DNA of 64,000 nucleotides from Aphis gossypii. Lineage: Eukaryota > Arthropoda > Insecta > Hemiptera > Aphididae. Every line of letters starts with the position of its first letter. Positions within the stretch are counted from its first letter, which is position 1. The notes below the pieces were generated by a model. That model did no database searches, was not told where the DNA came from, and worked only from the letters and a program-made list of their open reading frames with translations. Of the stretch, positions 27,626 through 40,400 are shown piece by piece. The position numbers and the translations under genes are program-made. The stretch lies in assembly GCF_020184175.1 (NCBI RefSeq), contig NC_065532.1, positions 19,220,001 through 19,284,000 of the forward strand, in the 5' to 3' direction.

Positions 27626-28403
27626 ATCAAACTAGTATTCTACTACCTTGTATTTAGCATGGTATTAATCTTAATCATTTAATTTCCTGTATAGAAATAT
27701 TATTTTATAGATTGATTGCATTGATATACAAAACTTTTAATATTAAGACCTCAAATTGTATACAAAGCCATAAATATTATAACTGAAAAAGAACTGGAGT
27801 AATATTTAAATAGGTGTAATCTATATAGTGTTGGTTGGACCCCCTCGAAGTGCATAAAATCATTGAGTTAGTCCACAGTATGAATAAGAAAATAAGCTCA
27901 GGCTCTCTGACTTTGGGTAGTCAGATAAGCAATACAGCATACTTGTGGCAGATTTTGTTTTATATAATTTACACAACGACCGACATAAGTGAAATTTTTT
28001 GTTTTAACATGATTATAATTTATAATACTATACTCACATAAGGAAAAAAAACTCATATTGTCGAAAAGATGATATTCATTTCTGTGACAATCTGACGGAC
28101 GTTCGATAGTCGGACAAAGTATTAAACATGCGACATTATAAAACGAGTGGAAAAGTTACAATCGGGAAAAAACAAAAATATACAGTGTTTGGTGTACATA
28201 GATACGTCTTATACGGTAAACTCTTCGTTTGAACTAGCAAGTTGAAAACTTGAAACGTGCGAAAGTGTAATTGCGATAGCAACTATCGGGATTCGGGAAT
28301 GGTGACGGCCACAACAGCTGATGTTAAAATAAATAAGATAAGAGGAACGAACGTCGTCGGTTATATTGTTCTGTATAATTGTGTAGGGTGTAGTATTAAT
28401 TTA

Positions 28404-28426
28404 TTGTTGTTGTTGTTGTTGTTGTT
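28404..28426 (+). repeat. TTG microsatellite
   Basis: About seven perfect TTG units lie in a row in noncoding DNA. Confidence 0.8.
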
Positions 28427-30486
28427 TACTATAATTTAATATTATCACTAGACACCACAACTATAGATACAGGTAAGGCTGAGATAATATTTATGCTGTA
28501 ATAAAAATTGTTATATTATTATTCTCAAAGTATGAAGTAAAAACATAAAATATTTAACGTTGATTTTTAAAATTTTTAATAATTTAAAAAAAAAAAAAGT
28601 GGGTACCTACCTACTGACTATAAATAAACAAACTAAAGCAAGTAGCCACTAGAGTAGGTAATTAAATACCTAGGTAGGTAGCTTAGATCATGAATTGTGT
28701 ACAATAACAATGGATAGAAGTATAGAACTATTGTACAGGCATTGTTTAAATATTTTAACTTAGAGGCCAATAAAATTAAGTGGACTTGACATAATTACGC
28801 ATGCGCGTAATTTATATTACGTTGTTGATATATAAGAGCTGTCAGAGCTGTGACTGTAGTCTGTAATAGGTACCGATGCAAAATATATTATGTTTTAATT
28901 TGAAATCTTGAAATTTTGTTTTACGTTAACATTGCAAATTAAAATTCCTTAATTTAATAAATTATTGTTAGGTAATTTAATTTTAATAATGTTTTTTACA
29001 GATATAATAAGCCATTTGAGGTGCACAAACGCACATTTTTAAGAGCTATATTTCGTGATTTTTTAGCTTAATTTCGAAACTTAAATACTCTAAATAGTAA
29101 TAAATATAGTGAATAACTAATCAAAAACTCCGGAAAACGTATTATGGTAATACAGCGTCTGTCAGATACCTATAGACCAATACCATATTACACATGACAA
29201 ATATGCGAAGAGTATACGAACGTAGTGGATGTGCAATTAAAATTATTAATCTGACCGCAAGAGACTAGTGACTAATGTTGAATCATTTTTATCTAATTTA
29301 TATTTGTATCCATTGAGCTCTATTGAAATATGATAGTTAGTTCAATGGTCTTATCATATTTATTACAGCGTTCTCCATTACGATTTGATTATATTCAATA
29401 TGTTTGAGAATTATGGTGGCTTAACATGAGATGACCCTATAGACCTATAGGCGGCAAGATCTCCTTAAACACGGAAATTAAATGGCAAAAATCTGATGGT
29501 ATAAAAGCTAAAATAATTGCAATAATAATAAAATTGTTAACTTAGAAATGATTTTTTTAAGCTTTCGCCGTTTGAAAAAAAAAAATCCTGATGTTTATTT
29601 TTTAATGTCATGATAAAAGTATAGTACTTTAAGTACCGTGTTCCCCTCCCTCCTTAACTTAAATGTACCTTATGAGGACCTCGCGGAGGCCATGACATAA
29701 ATATACCTCTAATAATATTGTTTTGTCAACCTCGTAACAGTATGTTTTTATCCTCATAACATCGCCATAGTAATCGTTGTATATTCAATATACTTAATTA
29801 TTAACATAGTTAAGTCGTAATACATCTAAATAATAATAAATAGTCACTGCGATTTATCCACGCCGTTTATAAAAACGTTTTTTAACGTTTACAATTACAA
29901 CTAAAGCGTCAACCGAAATAATGTATAAAAAATAATTTTTACTAAGTTATTTAATACAATATGATAGAATACTAAATAGATCAAATGTGTGTATTACCCC
30001 ATTTACTTCACAGATGGATGTTTCTATTTGCAGTGCACAGTGCACACCTTGTATTTCAGGAGTACGATATACATGTGTTATGTGTATTGAAATTATTAGT
30101 TAAAGTTAAACGAAGTTCAAGTCAAGTCAAACGTAATATTTTAATATTAATATATTAAGTATATATTTTTATTTATTATTTATTATACCTACTTATATAA
30201 AATGTATGAATTATTATACACGAATGTATATGGTTTGATTATATACTTATTACTTATATTATTTTATACTTAAATAATTAGAAGTTAGACTAGTTAGAGT
30301 GAAGATCGATCCAAGTAAGATGTTTATTATATTACATTCCTATTTTTTTTGATAAATATAATTCGCCAAATTATTTTAGTTGTATTATTATTTCTATCAT
30401 AATTATTACTATATTAATCATTCAATCTTCATACCTGTTCGGCTGCTATCTATCGTCTATGTATAATAAGTAATAACATGTCTCGA

Positions 30487-30660
30487 GTGTTGAGTCACTG
30501 ACTAACTCACTGATTCATCATCGTCTAGCGCCTAGTTGGAACCGCCAAAACTATGAGTATGAAATTTGATCATATGTTTTGTTTTATGCGGTTTATATAC
30601 AAGTGCACTAAGAATTTTGCAAAATTTTCATTTTAAGGAGAGGCTCATATATGGATTTGT
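30487..30660. repeat. degenerate interspersed repeat fragment
   Basis: The sequence begins with GAGTCACTGACTAACTCACT and continues through CATCATCGTCTAGCGCCTAG to a GTGCACTAAGAATTTTGC block. From memory this resembles a repeat scattered in insect and other invertebrate genomes; the family was not verified and the boundaries are approximate. Confidence 0.3.
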
Positions 30661-31228
30661 TGCAGACTTGAGAAAAAAGATTTTTTTTTGTTTGCGTTGG
30701 GTTACCATTGGTTACAAAAAATTGTTATTGGTAACAACAGCTGTCAAATGGCGATTGATGAAAACCGTGCCATAAAGATATTATAGATAGGTTGTTATTG
30801 TTATATAATGACAGTTTATATGATGATTAATGGTTAATATATTCAATATTATACAATTAATAAGATATTTATTAATTAGGTATTCATTTAAATATTGATG
30901 AATTTTTACTTTTTACGTAATCATCATTCATCATAACATTCATAACATAATAATATTACAAGTACTTACAACAAAATCCTAAGACCTAACAATTTTTTTG
31001 AAAAGTATGCATAAACAAATATTTCTAAGTAATTCAATCAATATTAATAATAAAAATACAATGTTCTAAAAGTAACTTATTCTACCAACTACCGGCCTGT
31101 AATATGATATTTTTAATACAAAAAATTTCAAACGGGTGAACCCCAGTCTTTATATAGTTGTCAACCGTGTGCTCCACTCCCGTGGATAGTTGTTTGCAAA
31201 TTGTGGGGCTGTTTCTTTGTCTTATAGT

Positions 31229-31412
31229 CATGGGAGCCCATAGGTAACATTTTAGGGGGGGTCAAAATAAAAAAAAATTTTAAATGTATGATAATAAAGA
31301 TACTATATAATAGGTAATATTATGCTAATATTTATTGAGTTACAAGTTCATAATATTTTTTGTCTAGGGGGGGACAAGTGCCCTATCTTGCCCTCCCCAA
31401 TGGGCGCCCCTG
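31229..31412. mobile_element. short hAT-like MITE
   Basis: The left end CATGGGAGCCCATAGG and the right end in reverse complement CAGGGGCGCCCATTGG form imperfect inverted repeats. The unit is flanked by the identical octamer CTTATAGT (31221-31228 and 31413-31420). It is 184 bp, with G tracts inside both ends and no coding capacity. Confidence 0.8.
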
Positions 31413-34059
31413 CTTATAGTTATTTCGATAATAAAATGTTATAAAGTGTACAGCATATATACCTTATACATACGCAAAATAATAATAATTTAAGGTGTTT
31501 ATAAATTATCATAAATAAACTTATCGATAATAAAAACAATTTTTTTCTCAGATTAATAATATCATTATTCTTCACCCTGGAAATATATTATAATATAATA
31601 ATTATTATAACGTCGTTAAATGAATAACAATAATAATATGATTATTAAACAACACCATTGGGCATGGAATTGTATCAGTCAATTAACGCTCTACTGACTT
31701 ACAATACTATTTTTCCATTGGTTATTATTATTATTGGATACGTTTTACCCTATCTTAACTACTCGAGTCTCAAGATTAAGTACGTCAGTATCAGTTAGAA
31801 CGCAGTGATCTATACTTCAAACCTCACTGGACCGTTCAAAGCACCGAATCGTTGTCACATCTCATAATTTGTACGTCGACAATAATAATTGTTTCATCGA
31901 CCATCGTCGACTTTATGTACACATTCTGAGATGAGTCGTGGGCGATTGCTTAACTATCGCTTTAAACAATTATTTTAATATACCAATTATAATTTTATAT
32001 AATACACATACATACGTCGAAATTCAAATTTTACAAGAGAGACACAAAACTTATTTTGTGTAACTTATTATGTTCTCTTTTTAAAATAAATGAAATAAAG
32101 ATACTTACATACATATTACATACTATTACTATAATAAAAGGTACACTTTACGTTTTGTATTATGGCCGCTTCGTTTTGTTAAACTACGCATCAGTGTAGT
32201 AAAATTACCTATGCATAGCGCCGGATACGGTAGATAGCCGAATAATACCATACACATAATATAATTATAAAAAAAGTTATTGGTCTTGTTTTTTAATTTG
32301 ATTTTTTTTTTTTGTTCTAAATACATTCGTAAGTAGCTATAATTGCTATACGATATCTTATATCTAGATGTGCATTACATATATTATTTTATATTTATTT
32401 ATCACAAGACTACAATGACATCAATAAGTAGTATATTATATAGGTACTCCAAAAAGGGTTCCATTTATTTACATAAAAACGTTAAAACAAATATATAATA
32501 TATAATAATTATCAAATTGTTTTTTATTAATTTGTTATATTTGTCAATAACTATAAATTACATTTTAATTTAACAGAAAAAATTACATTTCCACAGTGCG
32601 AATTTAAATTTAGATAATGATTATACTATAATCTGACTTAATTTCTATCTTATTATGAGCAACATGCTGTAAATTTCCAAAAATATATCAATTCAATGAT
32701 TTTATTTATTATAAAAAGCGCCATACTGAATTTCACAGTTATACCCATTTTTCTAACACTTCAACTTAGTTAATATTTTGATACACTTGTACATTCCGCC
32801 GTAAATATAATAACTCCGTACATTATAATACCGCTATAAATATAGCTATAATATATAGGCTACCAAAGTAAACGTATAATAATAAATATAAAATACACAA
32901 AAATAATAATATACAACTGCAGGTCGTGTAATATTAATAAGTTACTAAGTATAATGATATAACAAAATAAAATAAATCCCGAAAAAAAAACATTGCTTAT
33001 ATACCTATTGTTTGAAATGTTTAAATACTGAATAGTTTATTTAAAACATTGAAAATGTATACTTAAAAAACTATCTTTTCATAAAATAAAATAAAACATT
33101 TAATTAAGCATTAATTTAAATAATAAAAACAAAACAATATTACAATGGTTTTTTATTATTGACACCCTAACATGGACGTATGATTTGCGGGTCTTTGTGG
33201 TCTAAACACACCACTGTGATAATAATTAATAAGTTATAGGTACGGGCATAAAAATAACATAATCGTTTCACGTTTGGCAAGAAATCGTTTTTTATTCACG
33301 ATTATCTAATTAGTGTTTTCATCTATATTTAAACTTCAGACGTTCATAAAAAACATTAGTGGATATACACTCATTTTTAAAAATAATTTGTTTTAATAAT
33401 AATAACTTATGTAGAATCTTAGGTATCATTATTAAATATTTTGCGAATTTTCTGCAAAAACCATAAAACGATGAATTCACAGATCCAATTGATCAATATT
33501 CAAACTTTAAAGATTTATAAAAATATTGTGAATTTTTGAGGAATCTTGTTTAAAATTTTCAGATTGTTTGATGAGGTTAACGTTTTTTAACCATATTTAT
33601 GAAAAAAATAACAAGTTTTAAATTTCAAATGTCTAAAAACAACTCAAAAAATATCATATTTTAAAAATTGTATGATGTATAAAAAATTACTTATATCAAT
33701 ACTGTGAAAATTTCTAGCATCTAAGGTTAAAAAAAATTTTGTTAAATACTTTTTTTATATTTGACCCCACATTAAGTTCTATCTAGAAGTTGCTATTAGA
33801 CATTAATGTTAAAGTTTAAAATCGAAACTTTTTCCCCAAAAAGTAATAATACACAAAATAAAAAAAAATAATTTAAAACACTCATCATTCTAAAATTTAT
33901 AAAATCATCTATCACTACACTCAGAATTTAAATCATAGGTATACATTGTATATTCGTCTTAATTCTCTGACAGAACTTAAGTTTAACATAAAAAATGTTC
34001 ACATGAAACCAAAAACATAATATTTTATTAACATGACGTTTTTGTTATTGTTGTTATCA

Positions 34060-34640
34060 ACGGGTTATCGTCGAAGTCACAGAGTGACAGATGTCGCTGC
34101 ACTCAACGGGGAATCAAAAATACCAGGAAAAAAGTTAAAAAATCGAGGTACGGTTGTCGACACTGTTGGACGGCGCGCGCGCGCTGTGACTTTATCGCGG
34201 CGGGAGGGGGGTTGTCGAGCGGACTGACTTACCTGCGGTAAAAATATGTCGAAAACATGTCATCAATGCTCTGCTGTGCCGTGGTAAGTACACCGATTTG
34301 TTCTTAATTTTTTTTTAACTATTTATAAGATATGGGAAACGCTTTCGGCCCGGGCTCGGCGTCGCGTCCTTCCGCTACGAGTGCCGCAACTAGCCAGTCA
34401 GCGTTCCCGGGACAGAACCGTTGTTGGCCATTATCCTCGTGGTTTCGGTTTTTGGGTCCTGTTCCGGGTACCCTTGACCAACGTATGCTGCGGCCATCGT
34501 TGTTTCCGGTTTTTGGCCGCCGTCGATCCCGGTCCGCGGGTTTTCGAGGGTCGTCCCGTTCTCGCTTTGAAAATGACCCGGAAGTCTGGGCCCTTATGAT
34601 TGACAACCCTTTATCCAGGTTTCCGGGTATAAAAGTAAAA
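34060..34640. promoter_or_regulatory. GC/CpG island, probable promoter and first exon of the UNR gene
   Basis: This is the most GC- and CpG-rich stretch in the window, including a GCGCGCGCGC run near 34173. It ends a plus-strand exon-like segment at 34283 with GTG|GTAAGT, a strong donor that would splice to a UNR 5'UTR exon, perhaps at the acceptor ending 36744. On the minus strand a second strong donor, GCAG|GTAAGT, sits at 34229-34228, so transcription in both directions is possible. Short upstream ATGs occur before the plus donor. The open frames at 34319-34705 run on both strands and are probably GC artefacts. Confidence 0.5.
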
Positions 34641-34759
34641 AACAGTATGTGTTGTTTTTTGTACTGTTGATTTTCGTTTCGCAGTGGCTGGCGCCCGATC
34701 TTCACTTAACTGATAAGGGAAATTGTTCTCCGGACGTTATGTTTGTTGTTGTTATTACT

Positions 34760-34780
34760 ATTGTTGTTGTTGTTGTTGTT
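34760..34780 (+). repeat. TTG microsatellite
   Basis: Seven TTG units lie just downstream of the GC island, with interrupted GTT units on the left. Confidence 0.8.
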
Positions 34781-35807
34781 GTAATCGTCCTACAACCGTG
34801 ATGAAGTCGAAGTAGGCCATACTATTTTTTCTAGTGGAATTTCATTATTTTTAAGACTTCCGCTCCCCACCCCCAAGTCGATAATTTTTGTTTCAAAATT
34901 CAATGTTGTTCGTTTCTGTTTTCTCAATTCAAAACCTATCAATTTATTGCAGCCTATGCACTTAACGTTTTAGCATATTTTAACAAACATTTATTTTTTA
35001 GTTTCTTCGAACGTGTTCTTGCAATTTTGTTGCTAATTGTAATTTTTTTCTCTCGTAAGCCTATAATTGTTTAAACAGAACCCAAAATATTTTTGATTAA
35101 AAACAAAAAAAAAAACATAAAAAAATGATTTGGATTAGTTTTATAAAATCTATTATTATGTTAAGAAAGTTGATTTCTATTATATTTACAATATATTTAT
35201 CTGTTTTGGTTTGTAACAAAAAATTATTCATTCATAGTTTCCAAGGTACTTTCAATACATTTCAATATCTAGCAATATTGTATTAATTAATGATTACTAT
35301 CAATTAATAATTCATTTGATATTATATTTTTTGTTTTTGTTTTATTTCTGTTGTCAAATCAAATGTGATCCGATTAAATGAATCAAATTCTCAAAACTGT
35401 TCTAATTCTTTTGTTGAAAACCGTTTAAATATGTGAATTGTTATGAAAGTAAGATGACCTATTTCTGCATTTACAACATTAGTAAAATTAATTAATTTTT
35501 TTATTGCTCTAAACAGTTGTTACAAAAGTTCCCTGAAAACTTTATTTAGATATTTCTCATTGTTAAGTTATCTACTGATTTATTTTAAGTTAAATTATTA
35601 TTTTTAAAGTATAATTACCAAACATAATCAAACTAGGAATTTGTATTAAACAATGATTGATTATTTATTTGTGTACATTAGTTATTTACTTTAACAAGAT
35701 ATGATTGAATTAAAGCCTTGTTTAAATTAAATTACTTGATGATAATTTATTTGTATATATATTACCTAATAACAAAATAATGTTATTATATAAGTTTAGA
35801 TACTTAA

Positions 35808-36241
35808 GAAGACATACCTGCATGTGTTGTGTCTGTCTTACACAAGTACAACATAGACAAAACGCATTTACTCCATCTGAGAAGAACTCCCCCAATTTTG
35901 ATTCTAGAGTAAATTCACCTATTATAAAATTGAATTGTGACAATATTTTTGAGGGCAAGACGCTGTATTTCTTTTAAAAAAAATTTAAATTTTGAAAAGT
36001 TAAAGGTCATATTAAAATGCTAACATTTTTGCTATTTCTTAATGATATAATGAATGTTATATTGGGAATCATGGTAAAAATGCAGGGTTTCGTTCTCAGA
36101 AATATTGTCACAATTCAATTTTATAATATGTATACCTACTCTAGAATCAAAATTGAGCGAGTTCTTCTCAGACTGTAAATGTGTTTTGTCTATATCATAC
36201 GTGTGTAAGATGGAGACAACACATGCAGGTATGACGTTCTC
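35808..36241. mobile_element. foldback element with TTAA flanks
   Basis: TTAA flanks both sides (35804-35807 and 36242-36245). The left arm contains ATACCTGCATGTGTTGT and the right arm carries the same block inverted; the arms stay alignable for about 160 bases (ACATAGACAAAACGCATTTA versus its inverted counterpart TAAATGTGTTTTGTCTATAT, then the TTCTAGAGTA and AATTGTGACAATATT blocks). Little is left between the arms. No coding capacity was seen. It lies upstream of the UNR start codon, probably in a 5' intron. Confidence 0.75.
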
Positions 36242-37448
36242 TTAAAGATAATTAAATAGGTAGGTGTTAAAATTTTGCTTGCTGCTAAAAATTTATCATC
36301 TATTTAAATTAAGTGCATTTAAGCTTTGTCCATAATGTATTATTATTATGATAATTATTAAAGTAGGTATATAGTTGAGTGTTATTGCATTGAAATAATT
36401 TAATCATTATTGTTTAGTTAAATACCTGGAAACCTGTGGTTTATTTTCTAGTGCTAAGTGTATCCCTGTTATGCACTCAGATTCATATTAGTCGAGTTGT
36501 TAGTGGTCTGAAAGTTATCAGATAAGCATTATAAACATTTAACATACAAGAAATTAGTTTTGGAAATGATCATACCCATTGATTAATGTTTTGAGACGCT
36601 TTGTTGAGAAATATAAATTTTTCCCTGGGGGTAAATTTGATCCCACCATAAAAATGTGCATATTTCATTAAAACTTGAATTTATTTAACAATTTAGTTTT
36701 CATCATATTTCATGATTGTAATTTTATTATTTATTTTTTTTCAGCTTTCAAAACTAGGCTAAATTAGTTTTAGTCTTAATCACAATTAATAATTAAAAAA
36801 ATTAGAAAAAAAAAGTAATACTTAAATATTAAAAACAAAATTCTTACATCAACTTTATTCTCTTCTTCGCTGTACGTTCCTTCAACTATTAGTCATCTGA
36901 GAAAACGACATACTGCAACATTACCAGCAAGCATTGTGACAACTATCAACTGAGAAATCTTTTATTGTTTAAATAATATTTAATTGAAACGTGTGCTGTG
37001 TATTGTAATGAACCAACCGAATACTTTAGAACTGTCTATTTTATAACAATTATTATTAGATTTTTAAAGTAGGAAGATATCTTTTTATTATTTATTAAGT
37101 TTTTTTTTTTTTTTTTTTGTCTAAGTTAAGAAAAAAGAGTTTTATGTAACAACCATAATTATTTGTGTTCAAACGTAAAACATTTAGGAAAGTCGCTTGA
37201 CTTAGTCGAGTGCCTTTTTTAGTTCTTAAAAATATTACTGTGATATTGATTTTAATGGTAATAATGTATTATAATATATAATTTAACATTAGGATAATAC
37301 ATTAGATTATATATACATATATAAGCAAAGAAACCAACCACTTTCCCTACTACCCCACTCCTTTAAATCAACTTTATATATATATTAAATATTATATGAT
37401 CATAATAGTTAAGCATATAAACAAATAACTTAAGAATTTAAAACTAGT

Positions 37449-40400
37449 ATGTCTAACAACTCCCAGTGGAATCTATTTCAATCAAATATGTTGAACGGTA
37501 GCGATTCTTCCATGATTAACTTTAAAACCCTCTCGGCATTAACAAATTTAAACAATTACCCATCATCGAGATCTTCAAATCATTCACCACCAAACTATAA
37601 TTCACAGTCAAGTCAAAATTTCCCTATGCCATCACAATATCAGTCGTCGCAATTTCATCAAAAGGATTCGTCAATGAATAATATGTTTAACAACGGACTA
37701 CAGTCATCAAACTTTGATGTATTTTCTTCTGATAACACTGCACCTGTGAGTCGATATCCTCCGGCTGGCAACGACATTTTTGGTGGACATGACACGGCTA
37801 CTGCGAGCAGTTCGAACAATTCCAATTTTTCGAATGAATCATTTGGTAACAATCAAGGTGTTAGGGAAACTGGAATTATAGAGAAACTTTTGGTATGTAT
37901 AATTACTGTTCTAAATTGTTTTTATATTAATTGACTCTTATTATTTTCAGCATTCTTATGGATTTATTCAATGTTGTGAGCGTCAGGCAAGATTATTCTT
38001 TCATTTTAGTCAATTTAGTGGCAACATTGAGCATCTTAAAATTGGTGATCCCGTTGAATTTGAAATGACTTATGATAGAAGAACTGGTAAACCCATTGCT
38101 AGCACTGTTACAAAAATTGCTCCTGAAGTGGTAAGTTCTTAGTACTAATATTTATAACTTTTAAAATTAATCAGGTAAATATTATTCATTAGGTATTAAG
38201 TGAAGAAAGAGTAACTGGTGTAGTAACAACAGAATTGAGAACTGAAGGTTCGGGCGGTGATACGCAAGGTCGAATTAGTTATGAAAATCGAGGAGAGTGT
38301 TTCTTTCTCCCTTACAATAAAGATGATGTTGAAGGTAATGTCACTCTTAGAACTGGTGATCAAGTAAGCTTTCAAATCGCAACAAATCAGAGGGGTAATT
38401 TGGGAGCTACACATGTCCGCTTAGAAAATCCAGTACATCCAGTTAAATATCAGGGAGTTGTATGTTCTATGAAAGATGTTTTTGGTTACATCGAACGAGC
38501 TGATATTGTAAAAGAAATTTCATTTCCATTTACTGAGTTTAAAGATTCCTCCAAACCTTTACAATTGGGTGATGATGTGGAATTCATTATACAAACACGT
38601 AGTGTAAGTAAATTGAATATATTTATTTGAATATAAGTATAATTTGTGTGAATTAAAAAAATAACCATAAAACAAAATTCTGTAGTTAAAACTCAGTATG
38701 TAAATATGAAAAATTATTGCTTGTTTTAGAAATTGTATTTGACCATTCATTCTTCTAAATTAACACTTGGGTTTTGAGTTATGTTGATTATTTATATGAA
38801 AATGGTTAATTGTATCTAAATTTAGGAACTTTAGTTATCTAGTTTTTCAAACTTGTTCATAGTAGATAGTTTAAATAGTAATTTTCAATGTGTTATAATT
38901 TTGTTATTATATTTGTAATTTATTTCAGATAATTTTGTGTTTTGTAGAATACCATGTTTTATTTTTAACAATATTGTTTTATGTTAAATATTTGTTTTTT
39001 TTAACAAGAAATGAGTGGCCATTTATAACATTTTAAAATATTTTTATACTTGTATTTGTTTTATTGAACACTTGAGTTTCTATTTTATTTTATTTTACTA
39101 ATTATAAATTAATTTTGTTTTATTATTTATCAGGGAAAGGAAGTCGCATGTAATATTGAACGTTTACCTCCTGGTTCAGTAATATTTGAAGATATTGAGG
39201 ATACTGTTATGAAAGGTCAAGTTTTAAAACCTTTAGACAAAACTCCTCAGAGCCATTTACCATCTGAACCATTACCTGGACGTATACGTTATAGAGCACC
39301 AGATTATTCTGAAGTTGAAGTTTCATTTGGTGAAAAAGATCAGCAGGGTGATTTTACACTGAGGTAAGTACGATTGATTCAACTTGCTTAAACTTCCTCT
39401 TCCTAAAGAATATGAATTTGGAGAATTAATTAGTCTATATCACAGTGTGCCTTACTATTTTAAAGCTGCTATAATATAAAGATTCGAATGAAATGAGTAA
39501 AATCAAAATAGCAACTCACAATTTTATACTTGTAGTAGTCTCTTGATAGAACGAATATAGACAAATTATGTATTATACATGTAATGATTTTGTTGATTTT
39601 TACAGACATGGTGATTGGGTTGAATTCCGAATTGCAACCGATCGACGAGATCAGTTGAAACGAGCTACTAATATCTCGTTATTACCAGAATCATTCGTAG
39701 TTTCTGGTGAAAGAAGAGAGCTTGGTATTATTGCAGTTTTAAAACAAGGATTTGGATTCTTACGTTCTGTTGAAAGAGAACCAAAGATATATTTTACTTT
39801 CAACGAAATTTTGGATGTTCAAAGAAAATTGGAATGTAACGATGAAGTTGAATTTACAGTGGCACAAGTAATATTATGAGATTCTTAGTTTATTTGACTT
39901 GCCTCTGAACACTCAATAACTAGTTAATATTGATTTTAATAAAGGTCATGCATGTAAAAAATTTCTATACTGTATTTCATGAGCAAAAGTAACTAGTTAT
40001 TTTATACTACTTCCTACAGTTTGACCTTCTACAAAACCATTAATACTCTGATCAAATATGTATCTTTAATACAACTAATTCTAATAATACATTAATAGTG
40101 TATGTCATACAAATGTTCAATATAGATAATTTGTGTTGTTAATTTCAGTATTAAAGTTAATTAAAATGTTATCAAACTTAATTAAAAAAAATATATTTGT
40201 ATTTTGTGGGCTTTTGTTGATTCTTTTACGGATACAATTATTTAATTTTCCAAATTTCAAACCTGGCAATGTTTCTACATCAATTTTTTTTAATGATCAA
40301 TTTTGATGTACTGCTAACTGTGCTATAAATTATTACAAAAAGATTTTATCCATAAAAATTGTTTTGTGTAATTATTTTCATTATTATGTATTCTTTTTTT

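Larger units (their letters stand above)
26841..34000. other. long region without a supported coding exon
   Basis: No leucine-rich-repeat exon or other coding exon could be identified on either strand. It contains two hAT-like MITEs (27254-27625, 31229-31412), a TTG microsatellite (28404-28426) and a degenerate interspersed-repeat fragment near 30487-30660. GC-richer patches at about 28060-28320 and 31790-31930 look like promoter or untranslated exon DNA. A donor-like ATACAG|GTAAGG sits near 28471. If the LRSAM1-like gene starts near 34230, this is its first intron. Confidence 0.45.

Noticed and set aside
27835..28041. 68-aa open frame starting DPLEVHKIIELVHS
   Set aside because: It looks slightly protein-like but is isolated, with no splice partner or known homologue that I can name.
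34332..34670. 112-aa plus-strand open frame and overlapping 128-aa minus-strand frame
   Set aside because: Both strands are open because the DNA is GC-rich with few stops; no domain is recognisable in either.
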